Below are positions 42,697-51,782 of a stretch of 64,000 nt of DNA, piece by piece. How positions within the stretch are numbered: position 1 is the first letter of the stretch; each line of letters starts with the position of its first letter. The notes under the pieces were generated by a model, which was given only the letters and a program-made list of their open reading frames with translations, made no database searches and was not told the origin of the DNA. A program made the translations under genes and the position numbers. The stretch spans positions 248,001 through 312,000 of the forward strand of contig NZ_JAKWJQ010000002.1 of the NCBI RefSeq assembly GCF_022761015.1, read 5' to 3'. This stretch comes from Humibacter sp. RRB41 (GTDB lineage: Bacteria > Actinomycetota > Actinomycetes > Actinomycetales > Microbacteriaceae).

Positions 42697-44186
42697 TCTG
42701 CGTTCGCCGCGGAGTCCGCGATGGCCGACCGCAGCCGTACCCGTTGCACCTTGCCGGTCGCGGCGCGCGGAACGTCGTCGACCACCGTGATGGTGCGCGG
42801 ACGTTTGAACCTCGGCAGGCGCTCCTCGGCGAGGGCCGCGAGCCGCTCGACCAGGGTGCGCTCCTGCTCGTCGCTGCGCGCCCTCTCGGCCGGGATGACG
42901 AAGGCGACCGGAACGAAGCCGAGAACGTCGTCCGGTGCTCCCACGACGACCACCTCGCGCACCTCGGAGTCGATGAGCAGCACCTCCTCGACCTCCAGCG
43001 GGTAGACCTTCTCGCCTCCGCGGTTGATCACGTCGTCGACGCGTCCGGCGAGCGTCACGTAGCCGTCGTCGTCGAGCGAGCCGAGATCGCCGGTGCGCAG
43101 CCAGCCGTCCGCATCGAAGCGGTCGGCTGCGGCGCCGCCGAAATACGATGTCACGACGCCAGGCCCGCGGATCCAGAGTTCGCCAACCGTGCCCGTCGAA
43201 ACAGCCGTGCCGCCATCCCTCACCTCGACCTCGGTGCCCACCGGGACGCCGACGGTTCCGTGACGAGGCGCATTCACCGGGGTGGCCGTGATCTGACTCG
43301 ACGCCTCGGTCATGCCGTAGCTGACGACGAGGGGGATGCCGTCGAACGCGTCCGCGACGGGACCCGGCAACGGAGCCGACGCGGTGCGGATGAGCCGGAG
43401 CCGCTGCGGCGCGGCGATCGGCTCCGTCGCGAGAACGGCCAGGATGGCCGGCACCGCGTTGATCCACGAGATGTCGCGTTGCGCCATGAGCGGCCAGAAC
43501 CCTGTGCGGTGGAACCGGCGGTCGAGTACGAGGGTCGAACCGGCGGACAGCGTCGAGAGCAGGCCCACTACCTCGGCGTTGATGTGGAAGAGCGGAAGCG
43601 AGTTGTAACCGCGGTCCTCGGGCGTCAGGCGGAGATGATCAGCGACCGCTGCGCCGACGAAGAGCAGCTGGTCGGCACCGAGCTCGACGCCCTTGGGCGT
43701 GCCCGTCGACCCAGAGGTGAACAGCATGGCAGAGCCGTCAGGACGGAACACGGATGCCTCAGGGCGTCGGCCAGGACCGCCGTCGAGTTGCGGTGGCGCG
43801 ATTCTGTCCACGCCGCACGCGGCCGCACGAGCATCGGCGGCCGTGACCAGAACCTTGGGGCCATCGACGAGCTTCGCGAGACGGGCGATGTCGTCGGGGG
43901 CGAGCGCCGGGTCGAGCGGCACGGAACGATGTCCTGCCGCGACCGCGCCGAGATGGGCGACGGCGAAGACGAGCGGGTCGGACTCGTCGATGAACACTGT
44001 CGTGCGGGCCGGCAGTCCGGCGCCGGCGATGAAGGAGGATACGGCGTCGAGCGTCTGCGCGTAGGTCAGTGCCGTCGTGCTGCGCGCATCCTCGAGGTAG
44101 TTGCGATCGCCGTCTTCTGCTGCTCTGAGTCGCAGCAGCTCCCCGAGCGATGCGGTCGGGACACCGTCCGTTTTCTCCCTAGTCAC
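42693..44186 (-). CDS. AMP-binding acyl-CoA synthetase / ligase
   Basis: A 497-residue adenylate-forming enzyme. The core motifs are in order: LFTSGSTGTPKG, SYGMTEAS, WLRTGDLG, GRVDDVINRGGEKVYPLEVEE, and the C-terminal catalytic lysine in PRAATGKVQR. It should activate a carboxylic acid as acyl-AMP and then a thioester. The substrate is unknown. GTG 44186 is the only start near the family N-terminus; the ribosome site is poor. It lies 23 bp after the hydrolase gene, in the run downstream of cydDC. Confidence 0.92.
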   Translation of the reverse strand: MTREKTDGVPTASLGELLRLRAAEDGDRNYLEDARSTTALTYAQTLDAVSSFIAGAGLPARTTVFIDESDPLVFAVAHLGAVAAGHRSVPLDPALAPDDIARLAKLVDGPKVLVTAADARAAACGVDRIAPPQLDGGPGRRPEASVFRPDGSAMLFTSGSTGTPKGVELGADQLLFVGAAVADHLRLTPEDRGYNSLPLFHINAEVVGLLSTLSAGSTLVLDRRFHRTGFWPLMAQRDISWINAVPAILAVLATEPIAAPQRLRLIRTASAPLPGPVADAFDGIPLVVSYGMTEASSQITATPVNAPRHGTVGVPVGTEVEVRDGGTAVSTGTVGELWIRGPGVVTSYFGGAAADRFDADGWLRTGDLGSLDDDGYVTLAGRVDDVINRGGEKVYPLEVEEVLLIDSEVREVVVVGAPDDVLGFVPVAFVIPAERARSDEQERTLVERLAALAEERLPRFKRPRTITVVDDVPRAATGKVQRVRLRSAIADSAANAE

Positions 44187-44209
44187 CTTTCGATGCTAGC
44201 CGCGGGATC

Positions 44210-45265
44210 CTATGTGCGGCCCGTGTGCACGCTGTCCGAAGACCGTGCGGTAATCGTCGTGGGGCGGACGGGTGAGAAGGTGTGCCGGAGCATCCAGGTC
44301 CACTGCGCCTCGAAGACCGGGTGGCCGGTGGCTGCGCCAGGACTGGCATCCGTCACGGAACGGTCGTGCGCCTGAACGGGAGTGCCGAGGTCGTAATGCG
44401 TGACGAAGAGGTGGGCGCCGGCGACGGGTGCGCCCGTGTCGATGGCGGAGCGGAGGCCCATGGCCCGCCAGGAGCCGACGATACGTCCCGCGTAGATGTC
44501 GCCCGCGTCGTCGAACCCGTACATGCGTGAAGTGGGCGTGGCACCCGGAGCGTGCATCCAGGTGGGGATGACGCCTCTGTCGTCGTCGACCGGAGAGGAG
44601 AACATGATCACGCCGCGCAGCGCGTGCAGGTGGGAGATGAACGCCGCCTCTCCCCCGCCCTGCGAGTGACCGGCGACCACGATGTCCTTCCACACCGGTC
44701 GATCGAGCGAGAGGTACTGGGACCACTGGCCGGCGGGATCCCGTCTGTTCGCCGCGCCGATGGCCGCGGCGAAGCGAGGCAGAATTCCGCCCTCGTGCCC
44801 GACGCGGCTGAATCGCGAGGGCGTTCCCCCGTTGAGGCGGTTGGTCTGCACGCTCGTGTAGCAGGTGGCGTCCACCTGGCACGTGCGGGCGATCGAGCGA
44901 CCCGTGTTGTGGTATTCGAGTGACAGCACGTGGTACCCGACCCGCGTAGCGGTGTCGGCGAAGGCCAGGTAGTCGGACGGCACGGCGCGCGTCGCCGGCA
45001 GGAACAGCAGCAGCGGTCCATGTGCGTGCCCGGCCGCCGGACGCTCGATGATGTCGGCTGCGTTCGGGCGCGGCACGTCCGGATGGAGGAAATGACGCAC
45101 CGGTCGCTCCGCTGCCGACGCGGGCGCCGGCAGCCACGACAGCGCCGCCGCGACCACTGCGACCAAGACGCATGCCGCGATCACGCACACGCGAATCGGC
45201 CATCTCACGACGCAAAGATATCCGCGCAAAGCTCGGAACAAGGCCAGCCACGGCCGTTTCGCCAC
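44210..45265 (-). CDS. Secreted or membrane-anchored alpha/beta hydrolase
   Basis: A 351-residue protein. A basic start and a hydrophobic segment (about 25-48, ending in PAPASAAERP) indicate an export signal or anchor. The nucleophile elbow is GHSQGGGEAAF, with aspartate candidates in DDDRG and a histidine in FVTHYD as possible triad members. It resembles uncharacterised extracellular alpha/beta hydrolases. GTG 45265 is 11 bases after the cydDC stop, so it may be co-transcribed with the cyd genes. Confidence 0.82.
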   Translation of the reverse strand: MAKRPWLALFRALRGYLCVVRWPIRVCVIAACVLVAVVAAALSWLPAPASAAERPVRHFLHPDVPRPNAADIIERPAAGHAHGPLLLFLPATRAVPSDYLAFADTATRVGYHVLSLEYHNTGRSIARTCQVDATCYTSVQTNRLNGGTPSRFSRVGHEGGILPRFAAAIGAANRRDPAGQWSQYLSLDRPVWKDIVVAGHSQGGGEAAFISHLHALRGVIMFSSPVDDDRGVIPTWMHAPGATPTSRMYGFDDAGDIYAGRIVGSWRAMGLRSAIDTGAPVAGAHLFVTHYDLGTPVQAHDRSVTDASPGAATGHPVFEAQWTWMLRHTFSPVRPTTITARSSDSVHTGRT

Positions 45266-45276
45266 TGAGGGTGCGC

Positions 45277-48200
45277 TCAGGCGGCCGCAGGCACCTCGCC
45301 CTGTGAGGTGTCGCGGGCGGATGCGCCGGGTCCGCCGAGCAAGATCAGCCGGTCCGCGACGCGCGCCTCCTCGGCGTCGTGCGTGACGAGCACCGTGACG
45401 GCGTCGGTCAGGGCGCCGCGCAGGTCGGCCATCAGCTCTGCCGACGCCTGTTCGTCGAGTTGCGCCGTCGGCTCGTCGATGAGCACGACGTCCCCTCGGG
45501 TCAGCAGCGTCCGTGCGACGGCGAGGCGCTGGCGCTGGCCGCCCGACAGCCTGCTACCCCCGGGACCGATCCTGGTGTCGAGGCCGTCGGGCAGTGTTGC
45601 GACGAGAGGGGCGAGTCCGACGCGGGCGAGCGCCTCGGTCATCTCGGTGTCGGTCGGCCGATCGTCACGACCTCGCGCGATGGCGAGGTTCGCACGCAGG
45701 GTGGAGTCGAACAGGTGGCCGTCTTGCGGGCACCACGCCACGCGGGTGCGGAGGGAGTGGGGCGAGACGGTGGAGGCATCCATCGCCTCGTTCTCGCTGA
45801 CGAGTCGATAGCTGCCTTCGCCGGGATCGATGAACCGCAGAAGCAGCGCCAGCAGGGTCGATTTGCCGGAACCGCTTGGCCCGGTCACCGCGAGCCACTG
45901 CCCCTTGCCGACCGCGGCGGAGACGTGGTCGAAGACGGCGTGGTCGGTACCGTCGTAGCTGAATGCGACGTCGTCGAGCCCGATGCCATCGATGGTCGGA
46001 GCGCGGCCGGATGCCTGGGCGTGTTCAGCAGCGGATGCCGCCGATGCCTCGGCGACCGTCCCCAGCACCTCGGCGAGTGCGAGTGCCTTCGCCGCGGCCG
46101 CGACACCGTCGGTGAACGGCTCGATCAGAGCCAACGGAACGAGGGCGAGTACGGCGACCGCATCGGGGCGGAGTGTGCCGGATGCCACGGTCGCGGCCAC
46201 CAGCGGCAGCACCGTGACGGCGGTGGCACAGCACGCCAGCACCACGAGCGCCGAGGCTGCGCCCTCGACGAAGGCGGCGCGTCGTTCGCTCGCCGATGCC
46301 GCCAGATCGGCGCGCCGGATGCGCGCGAGAACACCGCCCGCCGCCCGAGGCGTGAGGTCATCACGGGCGATCAGCAGACCGGTGAACGCGGTCAGCACGG
46401 CACTTCGGGCGACCTCGCCACGACGAGCGGCGATCCGTCCGCCGACGGCGGCGACCGCCGGTGCCACGAGCAGCGCGATCGCGCCGCATCCGCCGATGAG
46501 AGCCGCTGCGGGCGGAAAGATCAGCCAGAGCGTCACGAGTGCGCCGACGAAGACGACGGCAGCCGTGATCGCCGGCTGTACGACCCTGGGCATCAGATCC
46601 CGAACCCGATCGGCGGCACCCACCAGCGTGCGCAGGGTGTTCGCCGGCGAGAGCGCCGACCGGCCGGCCGGTCCCTTCGCCGCAAGTCCTCGCCAGAGGC
46701 GCAGTCTGAGCCCCGTGACCGCGCGAAGCACAGCGTCATGGGTCAGCAGCCGCTCCGCGTACCGCAGCGCCGAGCGACCGATGCCGAAGAACCGCACGCC
46801 GACGATCGCCACGAGCAGATACATGATGGCGGGCTCCTGGCTGGCACGCACGATGAGCCACCCGGAGACCGCGGTGAGCGCGACGGCGAACGCGGTCGAG
46901 AGAATGCCGACCGACACGGCGGCGACCATGCGCCAACGGACCGGCCGAAGGAATGCGGCGAGTTCGGCGATGGCCCGTCTTCCCGTCGGCCGCCCGCGAT
47001 GCGCGGCAGACTCGGCGGCCGCCGCCAGGCGGAGTGGAGCGGATGTCGTCTCCTCCTCGCCGTCCGTCTCACATCGTGCAGGCAACGGCCTCCGCGAACG
47101 TGTCGATGCGCCGACGGCGACGACTTCGTCTGCGAGATCCTGCAACGCCGGGTCGTGGGACGCCAGTACGACGGTCGCTCTCCCCCGCAACTCCGCGATC
47201 TCGCGGCGAACGTGCACAGCGGAGCCGGGGTCGAGATGCGCGGTCGGCTCGTCGAGGAGCACGAGAGTCGCCCCGGTGTCGACGGCGGCGAGCACTCGGG
47301 TGAACGCGAGCCGACGCGCTTCCCCCGGACTGAGCTCGTCGGGGGAACGGCCGGCGAGAACGGCGAGACCGACGCGGCCGAGCAGCGCGACGGCATCCAC
47401 CTCGGGTGCGCCGTAGAGCGCGACCTCGTCGGCGAGTGTGGCGGACGAGAAGCGCGGATGCTGCGGCATCCAGACTGTCGTATCGGACGGCGGCAGCAGA
47501 AGCTCGCCCGACACCGTCGCGTCGGGTTCGAGCAGGGCGCCGCGACAGGCGAGCACCGACAGCACCGTCGACTTTCCGGTACCGCTGGCGCCGGAGAGCA
47601 GCGTGATGCGATGCGGCTTCGCCGTGAACGAGAGCGACCTCACGGCGGTTTCGTTGCGCTGTCGATACCTGACCGAGAGGTCGTGCACGACGAGTGTCGA
47701 CGAGGTGAGCGCCGTCACCGCATTCCGCAACGGCGTGCGCTCGAACACGGCACGCACCCGACGAAGAGCCTCGCGCCCCGTGTCGCTGGCATGGAACGCG
47801 GCACCGATCTCGCGGATCGGGGCGTAGCACTCCGGCGCGAGAATGAGAGCGACGAGACCTGCCTCGAGTGTGAGCTGGCCGTTCAGAAGCCGGATGCCGA
47901 CCAGCACCGCCACGATGGCGACGGAGATCGTGGAGAGCAGGTCGAGTGCCAGGGCGGACAGGAACGCGGTGCGCAGCGCCGTCATGCTCCGTACCCGGTG
48001 GTCGTCCGAGATGTCGGCCAGTGCGCGCGCCTGCTCCCTGTCCCGTCCGAGACCGACCAGCACGGGGAGGCCGCAGGCGAGTTCGACGAGATGGTCCGAC
48101 AGTCGGCCGAGCGCATCGAGGGAGGCTGCGACCCTGTCCCTGGTGTGCATGCCGATGAGCGCCATGAACAACGGCACCAACGGCACCGTGATGACGATGA

Positions 48201-48672
48201 CGAGTGCACTGACCCAGTCGGCCGCAAGGATGCGCGCCCCGACCAGCAGCGGAACGGTCGCCGCCGTCACCAACGAGGGCAGGTACGACGTGTAGTAGGC
48301 ATCCAGATCGTCGAGTCCGGTCGTCACCACTGTCGTCTCCGCGCCGACTCCTTCGCCGGAACGGTCGAGCATGGCGCGAGCTGCTCGTTCGCGCAGGTTC
48401 CGTTTCACGCCGGCTGCGGTGGACTGCGACGCCACTCGCAGTCCCCAGAGCGACACGGCGCGAACGAGCGCGCCCGCGAGTCCTTCGATGACGGGAATCG
48501 CGACGTCGCCGTGCCCGATCACGGCGACGATGCCGGCCGCCAGCGCGTCGGCCACCAGCACGATGCCGAGGGCCTTGAGGGCTCCGAGCAGGCCGAGCAG
48601 AAGCATCCGCTTGGTGCCGACCTCGGCGAGGCCGTCGGCCGGCGACGTGCGGGGCGTTGTCGTCGTCGTCAT
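45277..48672 (-). CDS. cydDC: CydDC, fused thiol-reductant ABC exporter for cytochrome bd assembly
   Basis: A 1131-residue fusion of CydD (about 1-530) and CydC (about 566-1131), each with a six-helix membrane domain and an ATPase. The CydD half has Walker A GASGTGKS (361-368) and a degenerate signature LSPGE (447-451). The CydC half has GPSGSGKS (931-938) and LSGGQ (1042-1046). CydDC exports glutathione or cysteine-type thiols and is needed to mature cytochrome bd. E. coli has two genes; a fused form is known in Actinobacteria. ATG 48672 overlaps the cydB stop. Confidence 0.95.
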   Translation of the reverse strand: MTTTTTPRTSPADGLAEVGTKRMLLLGLLGALKALGIVLVADALAAGIVAVIGHGDVAIPVIEGLAGALVRAVSLWGLRVASQSTAAGVKRNLRERAARAMLDRSGEGVGAETTVVTTGLDDLDAYYTSYLPSLVTAATVPLLVGARILAADWVSALVIVITVPLVPLFMALIGMHTRDRVAASLDALGRLSDHLVELACGLPVLVGLGRDREQARALADISDDHRVRSMTALRTAFLSALALDLLSTISVAIVAVLVGIRLLNGQLTLEAGLVALILAPECYAPIREIGAAFHASDTGREALRRVRAVFERTPLRNAVTALTSSTLVVHDLSVRYRQRNETAVRSLSFTAKPHRITLLSGASGTGKSTVLSVLACRGALLEPDATVSGELLLPPSDTTVWMPQHPRFSSATLADEVALYGAPEVDAVALLGRVGLAVLAGRSPDELSPGEARRLAFTRVLAAVDTGATLVLLDEPTAHLDPGSAVHVRREIAELRGRATVVLASHDPALQDLADEVVAVGASTRSRRPLPARCETDGEEETTSAPLRLAAAAESAAHRGRPTGRRAIAELAAFLRPVRWRMVAAVSVGILSTAFAVALTAVSGWLIVRASQEPAIMYLLVAIVGVRFFGIGRSALRYAERLLTHDAVLRAVTGLRLRLWRGLAAKGPAGRSALSPANTLRTLVGAADRVRDLMPRVVQPAITAAVVFVGALVTLWLIFPPAAALIGGCGAIALLVAPAVAAVGGRIAARRGEVARSAVLTAFTGLLIARDDLTPRAAGGVLARIRRADLAASASERRAAFVEGAASALVVLACCATAVTVLPLVAATVASGTLRPDAVAVLALVPLALIEPFTDGVAAAAKALALAEVLGTVAEASAASAAEHAQASGRAPTIDGIGLDDVAFSYDGTDHAVFDHVSAAVGKGQWLAVTGPSGSGKSTLLALLLRFIDPGEGSYRLVSENEAMDASTVSPHSLRTRVAWCPQDGHLFDSTLRANLAIARGRDDRPTDTEMTEALARVGLAPLVATLPDGLDTRIGPGGSRLSGGQRQRLAVARTLLTRGDVVLIDEPTAQLDEQASAELMADLRGALTDAVTVLVTHDAEEARVADRLILLGGPGASARDTSQGEVPAAA

Positions 48673-49700
48673 CGTGTCTTCAGCGCTGCGGTCACGGGCT
48701 TGGCCTGCGGGATGCTCGCGCCGCTGATGCGCTTGCGGAACACCCAGTAGGTCCAGCCCTGGTAGGCGAGCACGAGCGGTATTCCGAACGCGGCCACCAC
48801 GCTCATCACCCCGAGCGTGTACGGCGAACTCGAGGCGTTGGCGACGGTGAGGTCGTACGTGTCGCTGATCGTGGACGGGAGCACGTTCGGGAAGGCGTTC
48901 GCGAAGATCGACGCCGTGCCCAGCAGCAGGAAGAGCGCCATGCCGGCGAACGCCCTGCCCTCACTCCTGCGCCGCGCCGAAAGCCAGGCGAAGACGGCGG
49001 CGGCCACCGCCGTCGTGACAAGGATCCAGGTATATGACTTGCCGTTCATGAGCTGCACTCCGAAAACCCACACCGCGATCGGGAGCAGTAGCACGGGCAT
49101 CCACCGAACGGCGAAGCGTCCACTGCGGTCTCGGACGTCGCCTTCGGTCTTGAGCGCGAGAAAGGTCGCGGAGTGCGCGAGACAGAACCCTACGACCGCA
49201 AGGCCGCCGATGACGGCCCAACCATTGAACCAGTCGAACGGTCCGCCCGTCCCGTCGCCGTTCGCGTTGATCGGCAGGCCGGTCGTCGTGAGCGCCAGAG
49301 TCGCGCCGACGCCGAACGCCGCGACCGACGAGCCGACCCCCAAGGCGATGTCCCAGACGCGCGTCCACCGCGCGGTCGACCCCTTGCCGCGGTATTCGAT
49401 GGCGACGGCACGGAAGATGAGGCTGAGCAGCACGACGACGAGCGGCACGTACAGAGTGGAGAACAGCGATGCATACCAGAACGGGAATGCAGCGAAGGTC
49501 GCGCCGGCAGCCGTGATCAGCCACACCTCGTTGCCGTCCCAGACCGGGCCGATCGTGTTGAGCATGACGCGGCGGTCGGTCTCGCTTCGCGCCGACACCA
49601 GCACGTGCATGCCGACACCGAGGTCGAATCCCTCGAGGAACAGATAGCCGGTCCACAACACGGCGATCAGAATGAACCAGAGGGTGGGAAGGAAGTCCAT
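48669..49700 (-). CDS. cydB: CydB, cytochrome bd ubiquinol/menaquinol oxidase subunit II
   Basis: A 343-residue integral membrane subunit with about eight to nine hydrophobic segments. The early motif L-W-F-I-L-I-A-V-L-W-T-G-Y-L-F-L-E-G-F-D and WDGNEVWLITAAGATFAAFP are hallmarks of CydB. It forms the oxidase with CydA. It starts 15 bp after cydA and overlaps cydDC by four bases. The oxidase works at low oxygen without pumping protons. Confidence 0.97.
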   Translation of the reverse strand: MDFLPTLWFILIAVLWTGYLFLEGFDLGVGMHVLVSARSETDRRVMLNTIGPVWDGNEVWLITAAGATFAAFPFWYASLFSTLYVPLVVVLLSLIFRAVAIEYRGKGSTARWTRVWDIALGVGSSVAAFGVGATLALTTTGLPINANGDGTGGPFDWFNGWAVIGGLAVVGFCLAHSATFLALKTEGDVRDRSGRFAVRWMPVLLLPIAVWVFGVQLMNGKSYTWILVTTAVAAAVFAWLSARRRSEGRAFAGMALFLLLGTASIFANAFPNVLPSTISDTYDLTVANASSSPYTLGVMSVVAAFGIPLVLAYQGWTYWVFRKRISGASIPQAKPVTAALKTR

Positions 49701-49715
49701 GATCGGTCCTCTCGA

Positions 49716-51299
49716 CTAGTAGGCGAACGCGAGCACGTCGTCGTCAGACGGGGCATCCGGATCCTTCGGCTTCTCGCCGAGCTCGGGGATGGCGCCGGCC
49801 ACTCCGCTGCGGATGTACTTCACGAGCAGGCGAACTTCCACGACCATGAGCACGGCGTAGACAGCCGTGAGCGAGATGAGCGAGAACAGGATCTCCCCGA
49901 AGCTCACCCCCGGTGAGACAGCAGCCGCCGTGAACATGAAGACGCCGTCGATGCCCCCTGGCGTCGGATTCGGTGCAACGACGAACGGTTGTCGGCCCAT
50001 CTCGGTGAAGATCCACCCAGCCGAGTTCGCGGCGAACGGCGACAGGATGCCCGCGACCGCCAGCCACATCACCCAGCGCGATCGCGGCACCGTCCCCTTT
50101 CGCGTCAGCCAGAGTGCAACGGCCGCGGCGAAGGCCGCCAGCGCGCCGAACAGGATCATCAACCGGAAGCCCCAGTACGTGACAGCCATGATCGGCACGT
50201 ACGTGATCTTCTCCCCCGCCCGTGAGCCGTACAGGGGATTGTCGGGCAGGTTCGTCCCGTACTTCTTCTGATACTGCGGCACGAGTTCGTTGACGCCCTT
50301 GACGGGCTCGTTGAAGTCGCCGTTGGCGAGGAACCCGAGCACGCCGGGAATCTCGATCACGTTGACGACCCCCTTGCAGTCCTTCGAGCCGATGTCGCCG
50401 AACGCGAGCACGGAGAAGCTGGTGCCTGTGTGGCAGGCGGCCTCGGCCGACGCCATCTTCATCGGCTGCTGCACGAACATCAGCCTGGCCTGCGCGTCAC
50501 CGGTGATCGCGACACCGCCGAACGCGATGATCGCGGTCACAGCGCCGATGCGCAGCGACGTGATCCACACCTTGTGGTCGAGCTTGTCGCGACCTCGGAT
50601 GCTCACTGCTTCGCCCGCGATCACGCGCTTGTCCCATCCGATCGTGTCGATGCCGTCCCTGCGCCGCCGCCAGAGGTGGTACCACGCGACGCCGAGCAGC
50701 AGCGCACCACCGACGGAGAACGCGCCGAAGATCGTGTGGGTGAACGCGGCGACCGCGGTGTTGTTGCCGAGCACGGCCCAGACATCCGTCATCACGGGCC
50801 TGCCGTCAGTGAGTTTCACGCCGACGGGATGCTGCATCCACGAGTTCGCGGCGATGATGAAGTACGCCGAGACGACGGAGCCGGCGACGGCGAGCCACAG
50901 GCACGCGAGATGGATGCGCTTGGGCAGCTTGCCCCAGCCGAAGATCCACAGTCCGAGGAAGGTCGACTCCACGAAGAACGCCAGCAGAGCCTCCATAGCC
51001 AGCGGAGCACCGAACACGTCGCCGACGAACCGGCTGTACTCGCTCCACGCCAGACCGAACTGGAACTCCTGGACGATGCCGGTGGCGACGCCCATGATGA
51101 AGTTGATCAGATAGATCTTTCCCCAGAACTTGGTCATGCGGTAATAGCGCTCGTTGCCGGTGCGGTTCCACATGGTCTGCATGAGCGCGACGAGCGGGCC
51201 GAGGCCGATCGTCATCGGCACCATCCAGAAGTGATAGACGGTGGTGATGCCGAACTGCCAGCGGGCGATGAGCAGCGGATCCAGGTCGGCCGGGTGCAC
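49716..51299 (-). CDS. cydA: CydA, cytochrome bd oxidase subunit I
   Basis: A 527-residue heme-bearing subunit. The N-terminal ARWQFGITTVYHFWMVP holds the axial histidine for the high-spin heme, and the AAFTHTIFGAFSVG histidine and the later methionine region serve the low-spin heme. The conserved TEMGRQPFVV (GRQPW-type) motif is near the C-terminus. The quinol loop is of the short type. GTG 51299 follows GGAGG by four bases; the TTG further up is less likely. It is the promoter-proximal gene of the cyd run and faces blaI across an array of palindromes. Confidence 0.96.
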   Translation of the reverse strand: MHPADLDPLLIARWQFGITTVYHFWMVPMTIGLGPLVALMQTMWNRTGNERYYRMTKFWGKIYLINFIMGVATGIVQEFQFGLAWSEYSRFVGDVFGAPLAMEALLAFFVESTFLGLWIFGWGKLPKRIHLACLWLAVAGSVVSAYFIIAANSWMQHPVGVKLTDGRPVMTDVWAVLGNNTAVAAFTHTIFGAFSVGGALLLGVAWYHLWRRRRDGIDTIGWDKRVIAGEAVSIRGRDKLDHKVWITSLRIGAVTAIIAFGGVAITGDAQARLMFVQQPMKMASAEAACHTGTSFSVLAFGDIGSKDCKGVVNVIEIPGVLGFLANGDFNEPVKGVNELVPQYQKKYGTNLPDNPLYGSRAGEKITYVPIMAVTYWGFRLMILFGALAAFAAAVALWLTRKGTVPRSRWVMWLAVAGILSPFAANSAGWIFTEMGRQPFVVAPNPTPGGIDGVFMFTAAAVSPGVSFGEILFSLISLTAVYAVLMVVEVRLLVKYIRSGVAGAIPELGEKPKDPDAPSDDDVLAFAY

Positions 51300-51319
51300 G
51301 GTGCCTCCGATTCGAGCGG

Positions 51320-51336
51320 TTCTACGCAACGTAGAA
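51320..51336. promoter_or_regulatory. BlaI-type operator 1 (cydA-proximal)
   Basis: A 17-bp palindrome TTCTAC-GCAAC-GTAGAA, perfect in its outer six bases and extended to seven by the flanking G and C. On the minus strand it contains TAGAAC (51324-51319), a plausible -10 for cydA that would start RNA about 13 bases before the GTG, upstream of the GGAGG ribosome site. The TAC...GTA core fits operators of the BlaI/MecI family. Confidence 0.75.
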
Positions 51337-51353
51337 TTCTACGTGCTGTAGAA
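51337..51353. promoter_or_regulatory. BlaI-type operator 2 (central)
   Basis: A second 17-bp copy TTCTAC-GTGCT-GTAGAA, directly abutting operator 1 at 51336/51337. The junction GTAGAATTCTAC is itself a perfect 12-bp palindrome. The direct abutment suggests cooperative binding of repressor dimers. Confidence 0.75.
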
Positions 51354-51378
51354 AGGTCTACCACCGATGCGCGAACCT

Positions 51379-51395
51379 TTCTACACGAGGTAGAA
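51379..51395. promoter_or_regulatory. BlaI-type operator 3 overlapping the blaI -10
   Basis: A third copy TTCTAC-ACGAG-GTAGAA. It overlaps TAGAAT (51391-51396), a good -10 hexamer located six bases before the blaI ATG at 51403, which would give a leaderless blaI mRNA. Binding here would block the repressor's own promoter. Confidence 0.75.
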
Positions 51396-51402
51396 TCGAG
51401 GC

Positions 51403-51777
51403 ATGGCGACGCGAACACTGACTCATCTCGGGGATCTCGAGCGCGCAGTCATGGATGTCATGTGGGACTCCCCCGACCCGCTCACGGCCACCGGCTTGCG
51501 CGACGCGCTGAACGCATCCGGAAGCCAGGGCAAGGACCTCGCCATCACCACCGTGATGACGGTGCTCTCCCGTCTGGAGGCCAAGAACTTCGTGGTGCGC
51601 GATCGGGATGCCCGTCCGCACCTGTACAGCGCAGCCATGACGCGCGAGGACCACGTGGCCGAGCTGATGCACGAGGTGCTCGGGTCGGCTTCGGATCGAG
51701 ACGCCGTGCTCGCCAGGTTCGTCGGCCAGGTCACTCAACACGACGCAGAGCGACTTCGCAGGTTGCTGGACTCCTGA
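51403..51777 (+). CDS. blaI: BlaI/MecI/CopY-family transcriptional repressor
   Basis: A 124-residue repressor. It has an N-terminal winged helix (GDLERAVMDVMWDSPDPLTATGLRDAL, then TVMTVLSRLEAKNFVVRDRDARPHLYSA) and a C-terminal dimerisation helix bundle. Such repressors bind TAC/GTA palindromes and are inactivated by proteolysis or ligand. It is followed five bases later by an M56 membrane protease gene, the usual BlaI-BlaR1 pairing. Three matching palindromes in front of it and facing cydA suggest control of the cyd operon. No beta-lactamase or PBP is nearby. Confidence 0.92.
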   Translation: MATRTLTHLGDLERAVMDVMWDSPDPLTATGLRDALNASGSQGKDLAITTVMTVLSRLEAKNFVVRDRDARPHLYSAAMTREDHVAELMHEVLGSASDRDAVLARFVGQVTQHDAERLRRLLDS

Positions 51778-51782
51778 CGATC

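Noticed and set aside
45379-48750. A 1123-codon plus-strand frame opposite cydDC
   Set aside because: Antisense shadow of the CydDC gene, which has all expected ABC motifs.
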